Shown: positions 35,790-47,266 of the stretch, one piece after another
Layout of the letters: every line of letters begins with the position of its first letter
How positions within the stretch are numbered: position 1 is the stretch's first letter
Made by a program: the position numbers and the translations under genes
From: Cyclina sinensis
Taxonomy: Eukaryota; Mollusca; Bivalvia; Venerida; Veneridae
Length of the DNA: 64,000 nucleotides
NCBI GenBank assembly: GCA_012932295.1
Contig: JAAONU010000081.1
Location: 248,001-312,000, forward strand
Direction of reading: 5' to 3'
The notes under the pieces: generated by a model
Database searches by the model: none
Told to the model about the DNA's origin: nothing
The model's input: only the letters and a program-made list of their open reading frames with translations

Positions 35790-37860
35790 ATATTAATAAG
35801 ATGAAGCAGCGCAGTAAGTCTAATGCAGTAAGTCTTAGAAGCGCAGTAAGTCTAAAAAACGCAGTAAGTCTAAAAAGCGCCGTAAATCTAAGAAGCAAAG
35901 AAAGTAAAAGATGTGCAGTTAGTCAAAGAAGCCGAATGAGTTTAAGAAGCCGAATGAGTTTCAAAACGCAGTACGTCTAAGAAGAACAATAGATCAAAGA
36001 AGCAAAATGAGACTAAGTAGTGCAATAAGTCTAAGAAGCGCAGCAAGTCTAAGAAGCGCAGCAAGTCTAAGAAGCGCAGAAAGTTAATAAAGCAAAGTAA
36101 GTTTAAGAAGAACAAAAGAGAAAGCAAAATGAGGCTAAACAGTGTTGTCAGTCTATGAAGCGCCGCACGTCTAATAAGCGCATAAGTCTAAGAAGCGCAG
36201 TTAATATAAGAGGCGTAATTATCATAAAATAAGAAAAAGTCTATGAAGTGATATCAGTCTAAAAGGTAGATTTAGGCTCAGAAGAGCAGTCAGTCTAAAA
36301 CGTACTGTGAGTCTCATAAGTGTTATTATTATAAGATGCGCAGCAAGTCTTAAAAAGAGCTCTAGGTCTAAGAAGCGCAGTAAATCTTAGAAGAGGAATA
36401 GGTGAAAGAAGCACAAATTAAGTTTGAGATGCGCAATCTGTCTAAGAAGCGAAATAAATCAAAGAAGCGCAGTATGTCTTGGAAGCGCAGCAAATTCAGA
36501 AGCGCCGTTAAACATGAAGATGCAGAAAGTCCAAGAAGCGTAGTAATTTCTTAGAAGCATAATGATTCTAAGATGCACAGTAAGTGACAAAAGCGCAATA
36601 AGTGTAAGAAGCGCATTCTGGATATGGAGTGCAGCAAGTATTTGAGTCTAAGAAGCGCAGTAAGTGTAAGACTTATAGTAAATCTAAGAAGGGCAGGAAG
36701 TGTAAAAACGACATTAAGTCTAAAAAGCGCAGTTAGTCTAAGAAGTATAGTAAATCTACGAAGGGCATAAAATCTAAGACGGGCGGAAAGTCTTAGAAGC
36801 GCAGTTGGTGTAAGACGTATAGTTAATATAAGAAGGGCAATGAGTTTAAAAAGGGTAGTATGTCTAAGAATTGTGGTTAATCTAAGAATTATAGGAAATC
36901 TAAGAATAAAAGTAAATCGATGAAGGGCAGTAAGTGTTAGAAGAGGAGTTGGTGTAAGAAAGACAGTTATTCTTTGAATTATAGTAAATCTACGAAGGGC
37001 AGTAAATCTAAGAGGAACAGTAAGACTAAAAGGCATAGAAAAGCTTTAAGTCTAAGATGCGTAGTCTAAGGATTCATAGTTAATTTAAGAAAAGCAGTGA
37101 CTTTAAGAAGGGCAGTAAGTCTAAGAAGCGCAGTTTGTCTAATAATTATAGTAAATCTTAGAAGCGCAGAAAGTTTAACAAGGTTCGTATGTTTAATAAA
37201 CACATAAAGTCTTTAAAGCTTAGTAAGTCTACTTAGTGTAAGTATGGTAGTAAGTCTAAGATGCGTAGTAAATTTTTGCCAGAAGCGTCGTTCGTCTAAT
37301 AATTATAGCAAACCTTAGAACTGCAGTATGCCTAAGGAGCGTAGTAGGCCTTTAATCTTAGAAGAATAGTAAGACTTACAATTATAGAAACTCTAAGAAG
37401 AGAACTTAGAAGCGCAGAAAGTTTAAATAAACTCCGTAAGTCTAAGAATCACAATAGGTTTAAAAAGCGTGGTAAGTCACAGAAGCGCAATTACCACGAA
37501 AGGATAGTAAGTATGAAAATGGAAGTTAGTTTATAAAGCTAAGTAAGTCGTAGAAGCGTATTCAGCCTAAGCAGCGCAGTTTGTCTAAAACGGCAGTAAA
37601 TCTGAGAAGCGTATTTAGTTTTAAAAGCTGAGTAAGTCTTAGAAACGTAGTTATTCTAGGATGTGCAGTAAAAATTAGAAGCGCAGGAAGTCTAAGAAAC
37701 GCATTAAGTGTAAGAAATTTAGTAAAACTAAGAAGCGTAATAACTTTAAAGGCGCAGTAAGACTTAGAAGCGCAGTAAGTCGAAGAGGTGTAGCAAGCGT
37801 AAGAGGCGTAGCATGTCTATGAAGTGCAGAAAGTATAAGACGCGCATTTTGGGTCCAGGA
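35790..37860. repeat. 18-bp minisatellite, unit AAGAAGCGCAGTAAGTCT
   Basis: About 2.1 kb of a degenerate 18-bp unit, AGTCTAAGAAGCGCAGTA in rotation. On the plus strand one frame of the unit reads KKRSKS; on the minus strand it reads Leu/Arg/Thr repeats, producing three long but meaningless frames (35942-36127, 36551-37036, 37675-37965). Indels break the plus-strand frame throughout. Confidence 0.93.
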
Positions 37861-39959
37861 AAATAGCGAAGGTAGTAAGCGAAATAAATCTGATTTAATA
37901 TATTTGTTTTGCATTAACGTAAAAAAATAAACTCCATAGTACATGAAGAGTTTATAAAAATTCAAATCATAGATTCATTCATAAGCTGTTGTTGTCATAA
38001 AGGACATAGTTTTGAATTCTGAAGGCTAAAGGTATACTGCGCTTACACATTTTACCAAATTGACAGTATTAAAAGTTATCACGGGGATAACACACACAAG
38101 CGTCTTACACATTTTGATTTACTTCCTTATCGCTGTATGTAAATGATTTAACATTTACATAGGAAATTTAAAAAAAAAAACGTCTCATTTCAAAACTAAT
38201 TAATATCAATTTCTTTTCCATTATAATACATCATTAGATAAAAAAAATACAAAGTCAATGTCAACGTTTGCGTAAGGAAAGTAACAGTATATTGATTTAA
38301 GTCTTCAGATGTAGATGAACATTTAATATTCATAGAAACGAGTGGTATTAGTATAGGAAGCGGTTTGTTGTCTACTGCAACAAGACCAGCGACCAATGAA
38401 AATATCATTTGTTAACTATTGTAATTCAAAGAACAAACATCTTGAAATTAATAGATTTCAGTTTAACATATTAAGCTATAAGTCGTTATTTTTGTCGAAT
38501 ATGTATCGGTTATATCTGGTTTAACGTCTGCAAATGAAAGCTTTTTTAGCCTATTGAAACTAGGCAAATGATTTTTACAAATGATTTCTTAACCCGACCC
38601 AACATTAAACACATACAGTAGCCATACAAAAAATAAAACATGAGGAGAAGGAATAGGTGATCAAACCAGATATATATACTCCTGTAAGTCTTGATCAAAA
38701 TCATGTTCAATGACATAGTGTTCCGTTAAATTAAATGGTAGGGCTGTTTTCACACACAAACACACAAAGTGATATGCCTTATTCATTATTCCTATTGTGT
38801 TCAGTAACGACTGCATGGACTAAACGTGTTCAATTATGTATTAATAATAAACAAACTAAGAACATAAACAGAAAGCTGAACTTTCGTTGTGAATGTACAG
38901 AGTGCTGGGGACTGCTAATATTTCTTAAACTTCCTGTTCAATCATTGCTAATTTGACTAACATGTTCGCCAACTTGCTAAAAATCAGTGTCTACCATGGA
39001 ACAGTCATAATTGTCTGGAATGTTTCACACTGTCCAGTTCAATAGATATTTTATATTTCCATTTAAACCGTTTCATCCCTTTTTATATATAATCTGACAA
39101 AATATATAACCACAATACTACTATCATGTAACATAGAACACTTCTTACCATATTGTTGTACAGTTCCCTTATTTTTTTTACTTGTCCCGTTATAAACATT
39201 TATGTTATTTAGGATATACGTGCGAAAAGAATGATTATATATGATAGCTTACGCTGTTGTTTCGCGATATACACTAATCTTTTTCGTTCATGAATACGTT
39301 ATCGTACACACTCATGTTACGATGTCAATTACATCTCAGTTGTGGAGTATGTTGTAACTGGATTTCAATGAACATATTCAATGAAACCATAACTTGACAT
39401 TACGACCAATGTTATTATATCCAGAGATGCAAAATATCGAACAGAGCATGCGACAATATCTATATTTTATCCGCCTTTAAAGCTCGCTGGTGCTACATTC
39501 GTATCATTTACCTATCCTTTACACAAACTGTTTAACTTTATCTGAATGAACCTAAACTGAATATTGTCAGGCTTTACTTACAAGAGAAACATGGTATGTT
39601 CATTAAAGTATAAAACAAGGATACTTCCATAATAATAATAAAAAAAACAATGAAATTACTTTTTTGCCAATAGTAGCCACAACGATCTATTATCAAACTA
39701 TCATGAAAACAAAATATACATAATAATAAAAAAAACAACAACAACAGCGGAATTCAGATCCGGTTGTATATTTTTAACTGTAGGTTGATAAAATCCAAAG
39801 AAATGTAAAATAAATTTAGAAAGACGTTTCAAACACGCTCGAAATTTTCATCTCTTGTATATTCAAAGTAAAATGGAATTAACTTATATTGCATTTAAAA
39901 ACAACAACATAAAATAAAGCTTCGGGCCTTAATGCAATATATTGCTCTCATTACATAAT
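37861..39959. other. Noncoding stretch
   Basis: AT-rich; a 73-codon plus-strand frame at 38735 has no recognisable domain or splice context. No RNA gene recognised. Confidence 0.4.
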
Positions 39960-40330
39960 GGACATATTGACGCTTTTCAGAGTGAATATTCAGCGAAAAT
40001 AATTCTTTACAAAAAAGTCGTGTGCACTAGGCAAATATGTTAAAATATGAACTGGAAAGGGTACATGTTTTCCTTAAAAACCTACATTTAACTGTCTGTT
40101 TGATTTATAAAGAGGTACAGATCGCCTAATGTATACCGCACCTTCTACGCCCTCAGTGACATGCGTTTTTGCGATGACGTCCACAATAGTTGTGTTCACA
40201 TGAAATGAAAGAACAGTAGTGCCTGTCTAATGAGAAATATTTCATGAGGTTTAAACACGACACAGAAGAAAGAAGTACTAAAATTAAAGACAAGTAGTTG
40301 CTATAGCCGTCATACTCATACGTACATTTT
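39960..40330. repeat. Duplicated intron block, right copy
   Basis: Counterpart of 33030-33360. No 9-nt unit with splice sites was found at the matching distance downstream of this copy. Confidence 0.6.
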
Positions 40331-40921
40331 CTAGCATATTCATACTGCCTTATTAGATATAAGGCTCAATCTAAAAGTCATTTTAAGACAGTGTACACAC
40401 AACAATGCACGTTAAACTATGTGCCCAAATCCTAGAAAAAAAAGCTGAAAAATACTTCAAAAGTGGTCTAAGAACCTGCATTTATCAAATTTCAAACACA
40501 ATCATGTCCTTTTCCTTTCCTTAAATACTTTTGCTGCGAAGTATTGAATGTTGCCCCATATGTCTGTTGGATTTGCACATATTTTTTTTTGAGACTATCA
40601 TAAACGTTGTGTTCTTTCAATACTCCTATATTTACCCTCTTTTATAGCTAGTTTATGTGAAAAGCATCAGAATCTTGGTTACAGTTTACGATGTTTCATA
40701 TTATTAACACAACTTAAATCCTTTTCTTGCTTAAATTCACTTTTAAACAAAATGTAACTTTCTAATTTAGAAAAAGTACTAAGTTCAACACACTATTGTT
40801 GCAGTTGCTGATCATATATTCTTTGTATAATAGTATTTAGTACATGCCCATCTGTAATATTATCACTATTTCAAAAATATCAAAGACCAAAATCTGACAA
40901 CATATCTTGTTCATGTTTTGT

Positions 40922-41225
40922 CTAACTATTTAATAAATTACCATTAGTATCATTTAAAAACACCAATCTGTATAGAAGAGAGTTTGGGGATTTCATGATT
41001 CTGTAGAAGGACTTGACAATTCTGACTTTTCGCAAAACTGATAAAGGAAATCCCCCAAATTCACCTAGAACTGCTGATTTTGTCGTCTGCTGGCGTACAC
41101 CAAGAACTTGTTTTTGAAATTTCAAAATAATTTTTTAGAAGTCAGGTGCCTCATGAAAACCCCACATCTCAGAGTTATAAGTAAGAATAGGTAAAAAACC
41201 TATCAAATATTTAAGTCTTTTCTGC
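40922..41225 (-). pseudogene. LINE (non-LTR) reverse transcriptase C-terminal remnant
   Basis: One reading frame gives LPILTYNSEMWGFHEAPDF, a TAA stop, then KFQKQVLGVRQQTTKSAVLG and later GGFPLSVLRKVRIVKSFYRI. The LTYxSExWG block followed by KxxLGV and GELGRxPL-like residues is the typical segment after the reverse transcriptase domain of non-LTR elements. The in-frame stop and missing polymerase core show a dead 5'-truncated fragment. Confidence 0.75.
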
Positions 41226-41229
41226 AACA

Positions 41230-42130
41230 GAATCGAATTAAAAATTCAAATAGTACAATGCTTTAAGTGCTTTATATGCCTTGCGTAAGACAGAGGTTAA
41301 TTTTCTAAGGTCAAGCTCAGACTTAGAAGTCAAAGTTGAAAAGTCGGGGTCAAGTTTTCGTTTCCGTTTGCAAACTGTGTCATTATTAATGGATTTCGGA
41401 AACAATTTGCAGAAATGTTCACCAACATAAGGCAATGTTTCGTGCCTATGACACATGTCTGTACCCAAAATGTCATGGTCACTGTAAAAGGTCAAAACTC
41501 AAAATAATTGGTCTTGGTTTCGTGTCCGTTCCATAATACTGTCAATTATGAATGGATTTAGGAAAAAAACTTGACAAATTTTCACCTGCAGTAGACGATG
41601 CTTTACGTGCAAGACCCAGGTCTGTAGCTCCAAGGCAAAGGTCAAACAAAATTTCCAAGTTAAAAAGTTGGCTCTGTTTTTCGTGAATGTTCAATAACCG
41701 TCATTCATGGATGAATTTCAAAAATACTTTGCAAAAATGTTCACCAACATGAAATGATGTGCAATGTGCAAGATTCAGAACCGTACCTGCAAGGTCAAGT
41801 CGCACTTTGAAAAAAGGTTAAAATGATGGACCCGTTTTTCTTTTCCGTTTCATAACGGTGTTATTTATCGATGGATTACGAAAATACTTGGTAGAAAACC
41901 AAGTCCGTACCTCTCAAAGGTTGGGTATGTTGGTTGAGTCCGTTCCATTACTTGTTATGCCATTTATGGGTGAATTTCAGATTAACTAAGAAGAAATGTT
42001 AAAAACTGGAAAAATATACTAGAGTCACCTTATGCACTAAGGTTGCACAAATGTTTAAGACATTAAGACTATGTGTTGTATACAACCCTCATCTGCGTAC
42101 TCATAGGTCAAAGTCAAACTCAGAGGTTCA
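41230..42130. repeat. AGGTCA-containing degenerate repeat, first block
   Basis: Diverged units of about 150-200 bp contain AAGGTCAAG-type sequences, phrases such as TTCACCAACAT and CATTATTAATGGATTTCGG, and long-range similarity to one another. It abuts the LINE remnant. The minus-strand frame at 41238-41495 is a by-product. Confidence 0.65.
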
Positions 42131-43079
42131 CCTTTTTTGTGTCCACTCTGTATCTGAATTATGCATCAAAAATTTTAAAATTAGTTGGCAAGAATGTTGT
42201 CCACATGATATGGATGTGTCACGCCAAGTTTGTTTGTCTTTTTAATTGTTTGTTTTCATTTTATTTATTTTAATAAAAAAAGTGTAAAAAAAGTAAAAAA
42301 AGGCGGGATGTATACAAGACCTGTGAATATGCATTGCGTTTTAGTTCATACTTGATGGTTGCACTTTTCTTCTGACAAAGAGATATTGTGGGGTTATTAA
42401 TCACATTGAGTGAAATATGTAGTTTGGTTCAGAAACAGGAAAAGCATCATTAATAACAAATAACAGCTGACTGCCATGTTTTAACAGTTGCATTGTCAAA
42501 CAGTACTGTTGAGTGAAAATCCATCTGTTATACCAACAATGAATTCTTTACGTATATTTTATTTTGTTGGTTTGTTTGTTAAGGAGTAGGTCAATTAGAA
42601 AAAAAAATGTCAGGAATATTAACTGGGAAATAAAAATCAAGAAACACTTAAGATCATTATATTGTACTTGTAAAGGCAACGGATTGACATTAACACAATA
42701 TTATATTGCGACGGCTGGAGAGTCAGTGACTGAAAGCAAGAAAAAAATGTTAAAATGTTTTGTTTGTAGGTCTTTTTTCTTCCACGCTGGTTTCTGTCGT
42801 AAAGTCTTGTATTATTTATAATTATAATACAATTAATATTTCATAATAATCATCATCATCAGCAGCAGCATCATCATCAAAATGCATCGTCATCAAAATG
42901 CATCGTCATTAAAATGCATCAAAATGCATCAGCATATCGGTGAGCGAGGAAAAGGACAAAAATCAATTTGCATTACTGAATCAGTTTCGTACAATGGTCA
43001 AGATAATACTAACAGTACATCAAACAAAGTGGGTCATTAACCCGAGGTAGCTCACCTGAGGACAGAATGGTATTGGTGT
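42131..43079. other. Noncoding stretch with ATC microsatellite
   Basis: Includes a CATCATCATCAGCAGCAGCA-type simple repeat at 42848-42880 followed by three or four AAAATGCATC units. A Lys-rich 85-codon frame at 42564 has no recognised domain. Confidence 0.5.
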
Positions 43080-44060
43080 AAAATGCTGTAAGCTAATGAA
43101 AGTTTTTATCACAAGAATTTGAACAAAATCCACTTCAGTCGGAAAGCAAACTTATTGGAGGTAGCACACTGTTATGTTCATATTAGAATAATTCCAAATG
43201 TCGGTTTCGTCATGTTGTGGCCCAATTTTAGCGATATTCAATAACTTAAACTTGAAGGTCTAAGACAAATAAAGGTTAAGGTCAAATTCATTTTATCCTT
43301 CTTGAATGTATTTTCTAAAATGTGGCTATGTACGAGTATGAAAAAAATACATCCGTTTATAGAAAAGATACAGCCAATTTTATCACCATCAAGGGCATTT
43401 AAAGGTCAAGGTCATACTTGAATTATTTACGTGTTTGATTTGTTATTAGTGTTGTTTTGTCATAAAAAGAATCAAATTTGTCCATTTATAAAAAATGTTA
43501 TGGCAATTTAAGCAAAATTCAATAACTTGACTTTGAAGGTCAAGGTCACATAACAGTGAAGGCCAAGCTAGAATAATACAACATGCCGGTTTTGTCATTT
43601 GTATTGTTTGGTCTATGTATGAATCAAATCCGTAAATGAATGCCAAAGTTATGACAATTGAAGCAAAATTCAATAAATTGACCTTCATGGTAAAGGTCGT
43701 TTAAAGGTCAATGTCAATCTTAAATTATTCAACGTTTCAGTTGTGGTTATACGTGTTGTTTTTTCTAAGTATGAATGAAATGCGTAAATAATATCAAAGT
43801 TATGTCAATTTAAGCAACATTCAATTATCTGACCTTGTAGACAAAGGTCATTTAAAGGTTAAGGCCGTTTATGAATTATTCAACATATCAGTTTTGTCAC
43901 AAGTGTTGTTTGTTCATGTATGATCAAATCCTATATTTATAACAAATTTATGGCCACTTTTAGCCAAATTAAATAATTTGACCTTAAAGGTGAAGGTCAT
44001 TTATAAGTTAAGGTCAAGTTCAGCCCAGTCTTGTCCACAAGGCTGTTATGTCCAAGTATG
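43080..44060. repeat. AGGTCA-containing tandem repeat, second block
   Basis: About five diverged units of roughly 150-160 bp, each with TATGGCAATTTAAGCAAAAT, TTCAATAACTTGACCTT and AAGGTCAAGGTCA. Most units contain two or more AGGTCA half-sites, several preceded by TCA to give TCAAGGTCA. Confidence 0.85.
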
Positions 44061-45910
44061 AAGATAATCCATTAAGAGAATAAAAATCCATGACCCTAGG
44101 ACATGAATAACCGGGGGAAGAAAGATATTTAAAACAACTATTAATATATTTCAAGACTTTGGAGACCATATGGAGCTTGCCGAAATTTATCGATATTTTA
44201 ATGAACAGCGTCGGAAATTCATGCTCTCATGGCAGGTTTTGATTACTTCCGATGTTGCATGTTCTAACCATTAGTCACCCCTATTCCTTGTTTATGTCCG
44301 TGGTATTTTTTTATCTGTTTATGCAAGAAATAATGAAATAAAAGTAGAGGAGGTCTTTGTTTCAGTTTTAATAAGTATTCGTGCCCCTTTTATTACTAGA
44401 GGCAAAAACTAGTCTTGAAATTTATGACGATAGAAAAGATAAAGGAAATAATTCAGAGAGAAAGGAAAATAATCAGAAATAAAGAAAGATAAAAGAAAGA
44501 CAAAAACAACCTCGGGCAGACAACTTTTCTTCATTGGTGACTGATGCATATTCCTGTCCCTTTTCTTTCTTAAAAGTTATGACGAAAAATATAATACTCT
44601 GATAAAAATGCAGGAAGACTGAAAGAAATTAAGGTAGGAAAGGTTGGAAGCTTTCTCTTTGCTGATGAATAAATACCCCCTTTTTTAACTTTCTACCTAA
44701 AGACAGAGTTTTATCTTGAAAGAAAGAAAGAAAGAAAGAGCGAACATGTTGGACGCTTTATCTTTGCTGGTGAATAAATGTCACCGTCCCTTTACTTTCT
44801 ACAGACAGATTTTTTTAACTGAAATGTATAAAATTTCAAAAATGCAGAAAAAGAAACTGTTACATTGTTTACCTTAAGATTCATCTAGGTTTCTTATCAA
44901 AAACAAATATCTACTCTTTGTAGCCAGTATACGATAAACAGAGCAAGTATAAATTTCTAAGATTGTTTTCTCAAAGAAAAAAAAACTTTTTATGTAATTC
45001 CGACAGCTTAATGGATAAAGATTACCGTAACGAGCATTGTTTTTTTCTTCTTTTTTCTGACAAATATTAACGATAATATTGAAAGTTTTTCATCCAATTA
45101 ACGTAGTAGGAATATATTTATAAATAATTTCAGCTGATGTCTACGTTATATTCCTTTTTTTACGAAATATTTTTTTCGGCGTAGCTATATTAAAATCAAT
45201 TTTGACCTACATTTGCAATTGCTAGATACACAATTTTCAGCTGGAAAAGGAAGTTTGTTGTTGGTTAAAATGTTAATGTGACGTAATTTAAGGGCAGAAT
45301 TTAGTGTTTAACTGCCTATGGAAATAATGAATTAATAATAACACAGCTTTAGATCAAATATCAAATGTTTTAACAATTAATAATTATATTAAATGTAATA
45401 AAAATATAATAGTTATGCCTAAATAGATGGGTTTTTTACTGAAAATGATATTGACATATCTACCATTAAACCCAACATTTTTAGTTTATAGCCTGAGCTT
45501 ATATGGAAAAAGGACACTCGATTACTGTGTGCATTCATTACTTGCCAATGTTCGAAAACTAAACACTATGCGTCATTCATTTTGTGCTGTGTCTACGCCA
45601 ATCTTCTTTTAAAAAAACATTTCTTGTTTCTTGTCACTCATATTTAAACAGAATATAGAATAAGTAAATGCTGTTCACATTGATGTGGGTTCAGTCGCAT
45701 TGTACTTTAATTTAGAGGAACAAATATTATTTAGCTTTTTCTTATTAGTGTAAAATATAAACAAAAGTATATTTCCTCCAGTTTAAATGCATTTGTTTAC
45801 TATTAAAAGATTTGTGGAAGAAATGCTCTCTAAAATGTTAAGTGTGTCCACTTATCTTTTTCTTTCTTTTTTCCTTAATGTAAAAAACTAACATTATATA
45901 TTTCCTTCAG
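44061..45910. other. Noncoding stretch
   Basis: Contains purine-rich GAAA repeats around 44450-44490 and 44719-44739. No exon supported before the 9-nt unit. Confidence 0.4.
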
Positions 45911-45919
45911 AGGATTCCA
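45911..45919 (+). other. 9-nt microexon candidate
   Basis: AGGATTCCA lies between TATATTTCCTTCAG and the donor-like GTAAACGT. It starts with AGGA like the unit at 33714. Read in phase 0 it would join the MIB/HERC2 exon at 47162 directly, as Arg-Ile-Pro before SGTV. Confidence 0.35.
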
Positions 45920-46959
45920 GTAAACGTTTAAACTTTGATGTATTAACTGCATTACGACAAAACGCGATATGCTTAATTAAAGTACTAGGATCAAACATGT
46001 TAAATTTGAAATTCAATTTCTAACTACAACGATGTGTTGTCATTATAAGGAAGTATAAATGATTGTGGTAATATTGTAATATCTCGAACTAATTCTAATA
46101 TGAACACTGTGTTCATTGGTTTGCATTTTATAAGGAGTGTGTGTGTGTAAAAAATACAAAAAAAGAGCTTTCGTACAACGTAATTAAATTTTGAAACATT
46201 GTTTTACTAAATATTAAAACTGGCGGATGTGATGGAAAGTCAGTTTTGGTCGTTTCATCACTATGTTTTTTCAGATGTTGCTTTAGCCCAATGCTTCCGA
46301 CTATGTATGCAGGAAATAATATTCTAGTTGACAACAACCGTTTTATCTCAACGGCATGAATAAAAAGTCTTTCTTAACGAATGTAGATTATACGTAAACT
46401 GCCAGGTATTGCCTACAATCAATGATTACTACTGTTGTTCAATACTACTTTCCTTTTCTGTCTGAAAACTAGAGCGTGGGTCTGTGTGATGTTGCCATTT
46501 TCGAAAGGAATAAAAAAACAAACACGTATAATTGTTAATGTAATTGATCATATATTATTATTATATATCAAAATCCATTAATTAAGTTTAAGTTTCTATT
46601 TTTATTCTACTATTTTCTTTATAACAGAGAAAAAATAGTCTTTAGTTTGATTTTGTAATATTTTATATACCATTCTCTGCTTGGCAAAAGTAAAGTTGGT
46701 GTACAGAAGACGAAAATGAAGTAAAATATTCAATTAAGATGTATATATACTGTCAAGTTCTGTCTACAATTGCTGATTGCTGCTACTAACTAAAACAAAA
46801 TGATTTCGACGATTCACTGAACATTGATATATGATATTCAAAACTGTCATCGTACAAGTAACCATTTTCAAGTAGCCATGTACATCTAGCTATCCTGTTT
46901 CTATTATATATACTATTACTATTATGTTACTATTCATATGCTTTATATAAACCATATGA

Positions 46960-47041
46960 TGATGGTGATGAGGGTGATGATGGTTGTGCTGCTGCTGCTG
47001 CTGATGATGATGATGATGATTATTATTATTATTATTATTAT
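46960..47041. repeat. Compound GATGGT / GCT / GAT / ATT microsatellite
   Basis: Successive trinucleotide runs, GATGAT, then GCTGCTGCTGCT, then GATGATGATGAT, then ATTATTATTATT, about 120 bp upstream of the MIB/HERC2 exon. Confidence 0.9.
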
Positions 47042-47161
47042 ACAGTAACATTAAATGTTATCAAAGTTGTAATGTAGAAAATATAATCATGTTCATGTCT
47101 GCATCAATAAGTTTTGTTATTATAATAATAATTGTATCAAAGTTAACCTTTTTACTTGTAG

Positions 47162-47266
47162 TCTGGAACTGTAATAGCTGTGCATGCTGATGGAATGGTC
47201 ACTGTGAAGTGGGATATTGGAATTGAACAACAATGGAATATAAGAGGCCTTGAGATTGTCGGTTAG
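47162..47266 (+). CDS. Terminal exon of a MIB/HERC2-domain protein
   Basis: After the acceptor CTTTTTACTTGTAG the frame reads SGTVIAVHADGMVTVKWDIG, then IEQQWNIRGLEIVG, then TAG: 34 codons in phase 0. The pattern GTV, then DGxVxVxWDxG, then a Trp/Arg-Gly-Leu ending is the second half of the MIB/HERC2 domain, a roughly 60-70 residue module found in Mindbomb and HERC2 ubiquitin ligases and in many invertebrate proteins. The stop soon after the last strand means the domain is C-terminal here, unlike Mindbomb, where it is N-terminal. The first half of the domain must lie in an upstream exon; the 33887 segment is a weak candidate. An AATAAA lies at 47967-47972. The local G+C content is higher than the flanks, as expected of coding DNA. 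Confidence 0.65.
   Translation, partial: SGTVIAVHADGMVTVKWDIGIEQQWNIRGLEIVG

Noticed and set aside
36551..37036. 161-codon Leu/Arg/Thr frame
   Set aside because: It is the antisense reading of the 18-bp minisatellite.
42564..42821. 85-codon Lys-rich frame
   Set aside because: No domain and no splice context; composition resembles chance frames nearby.
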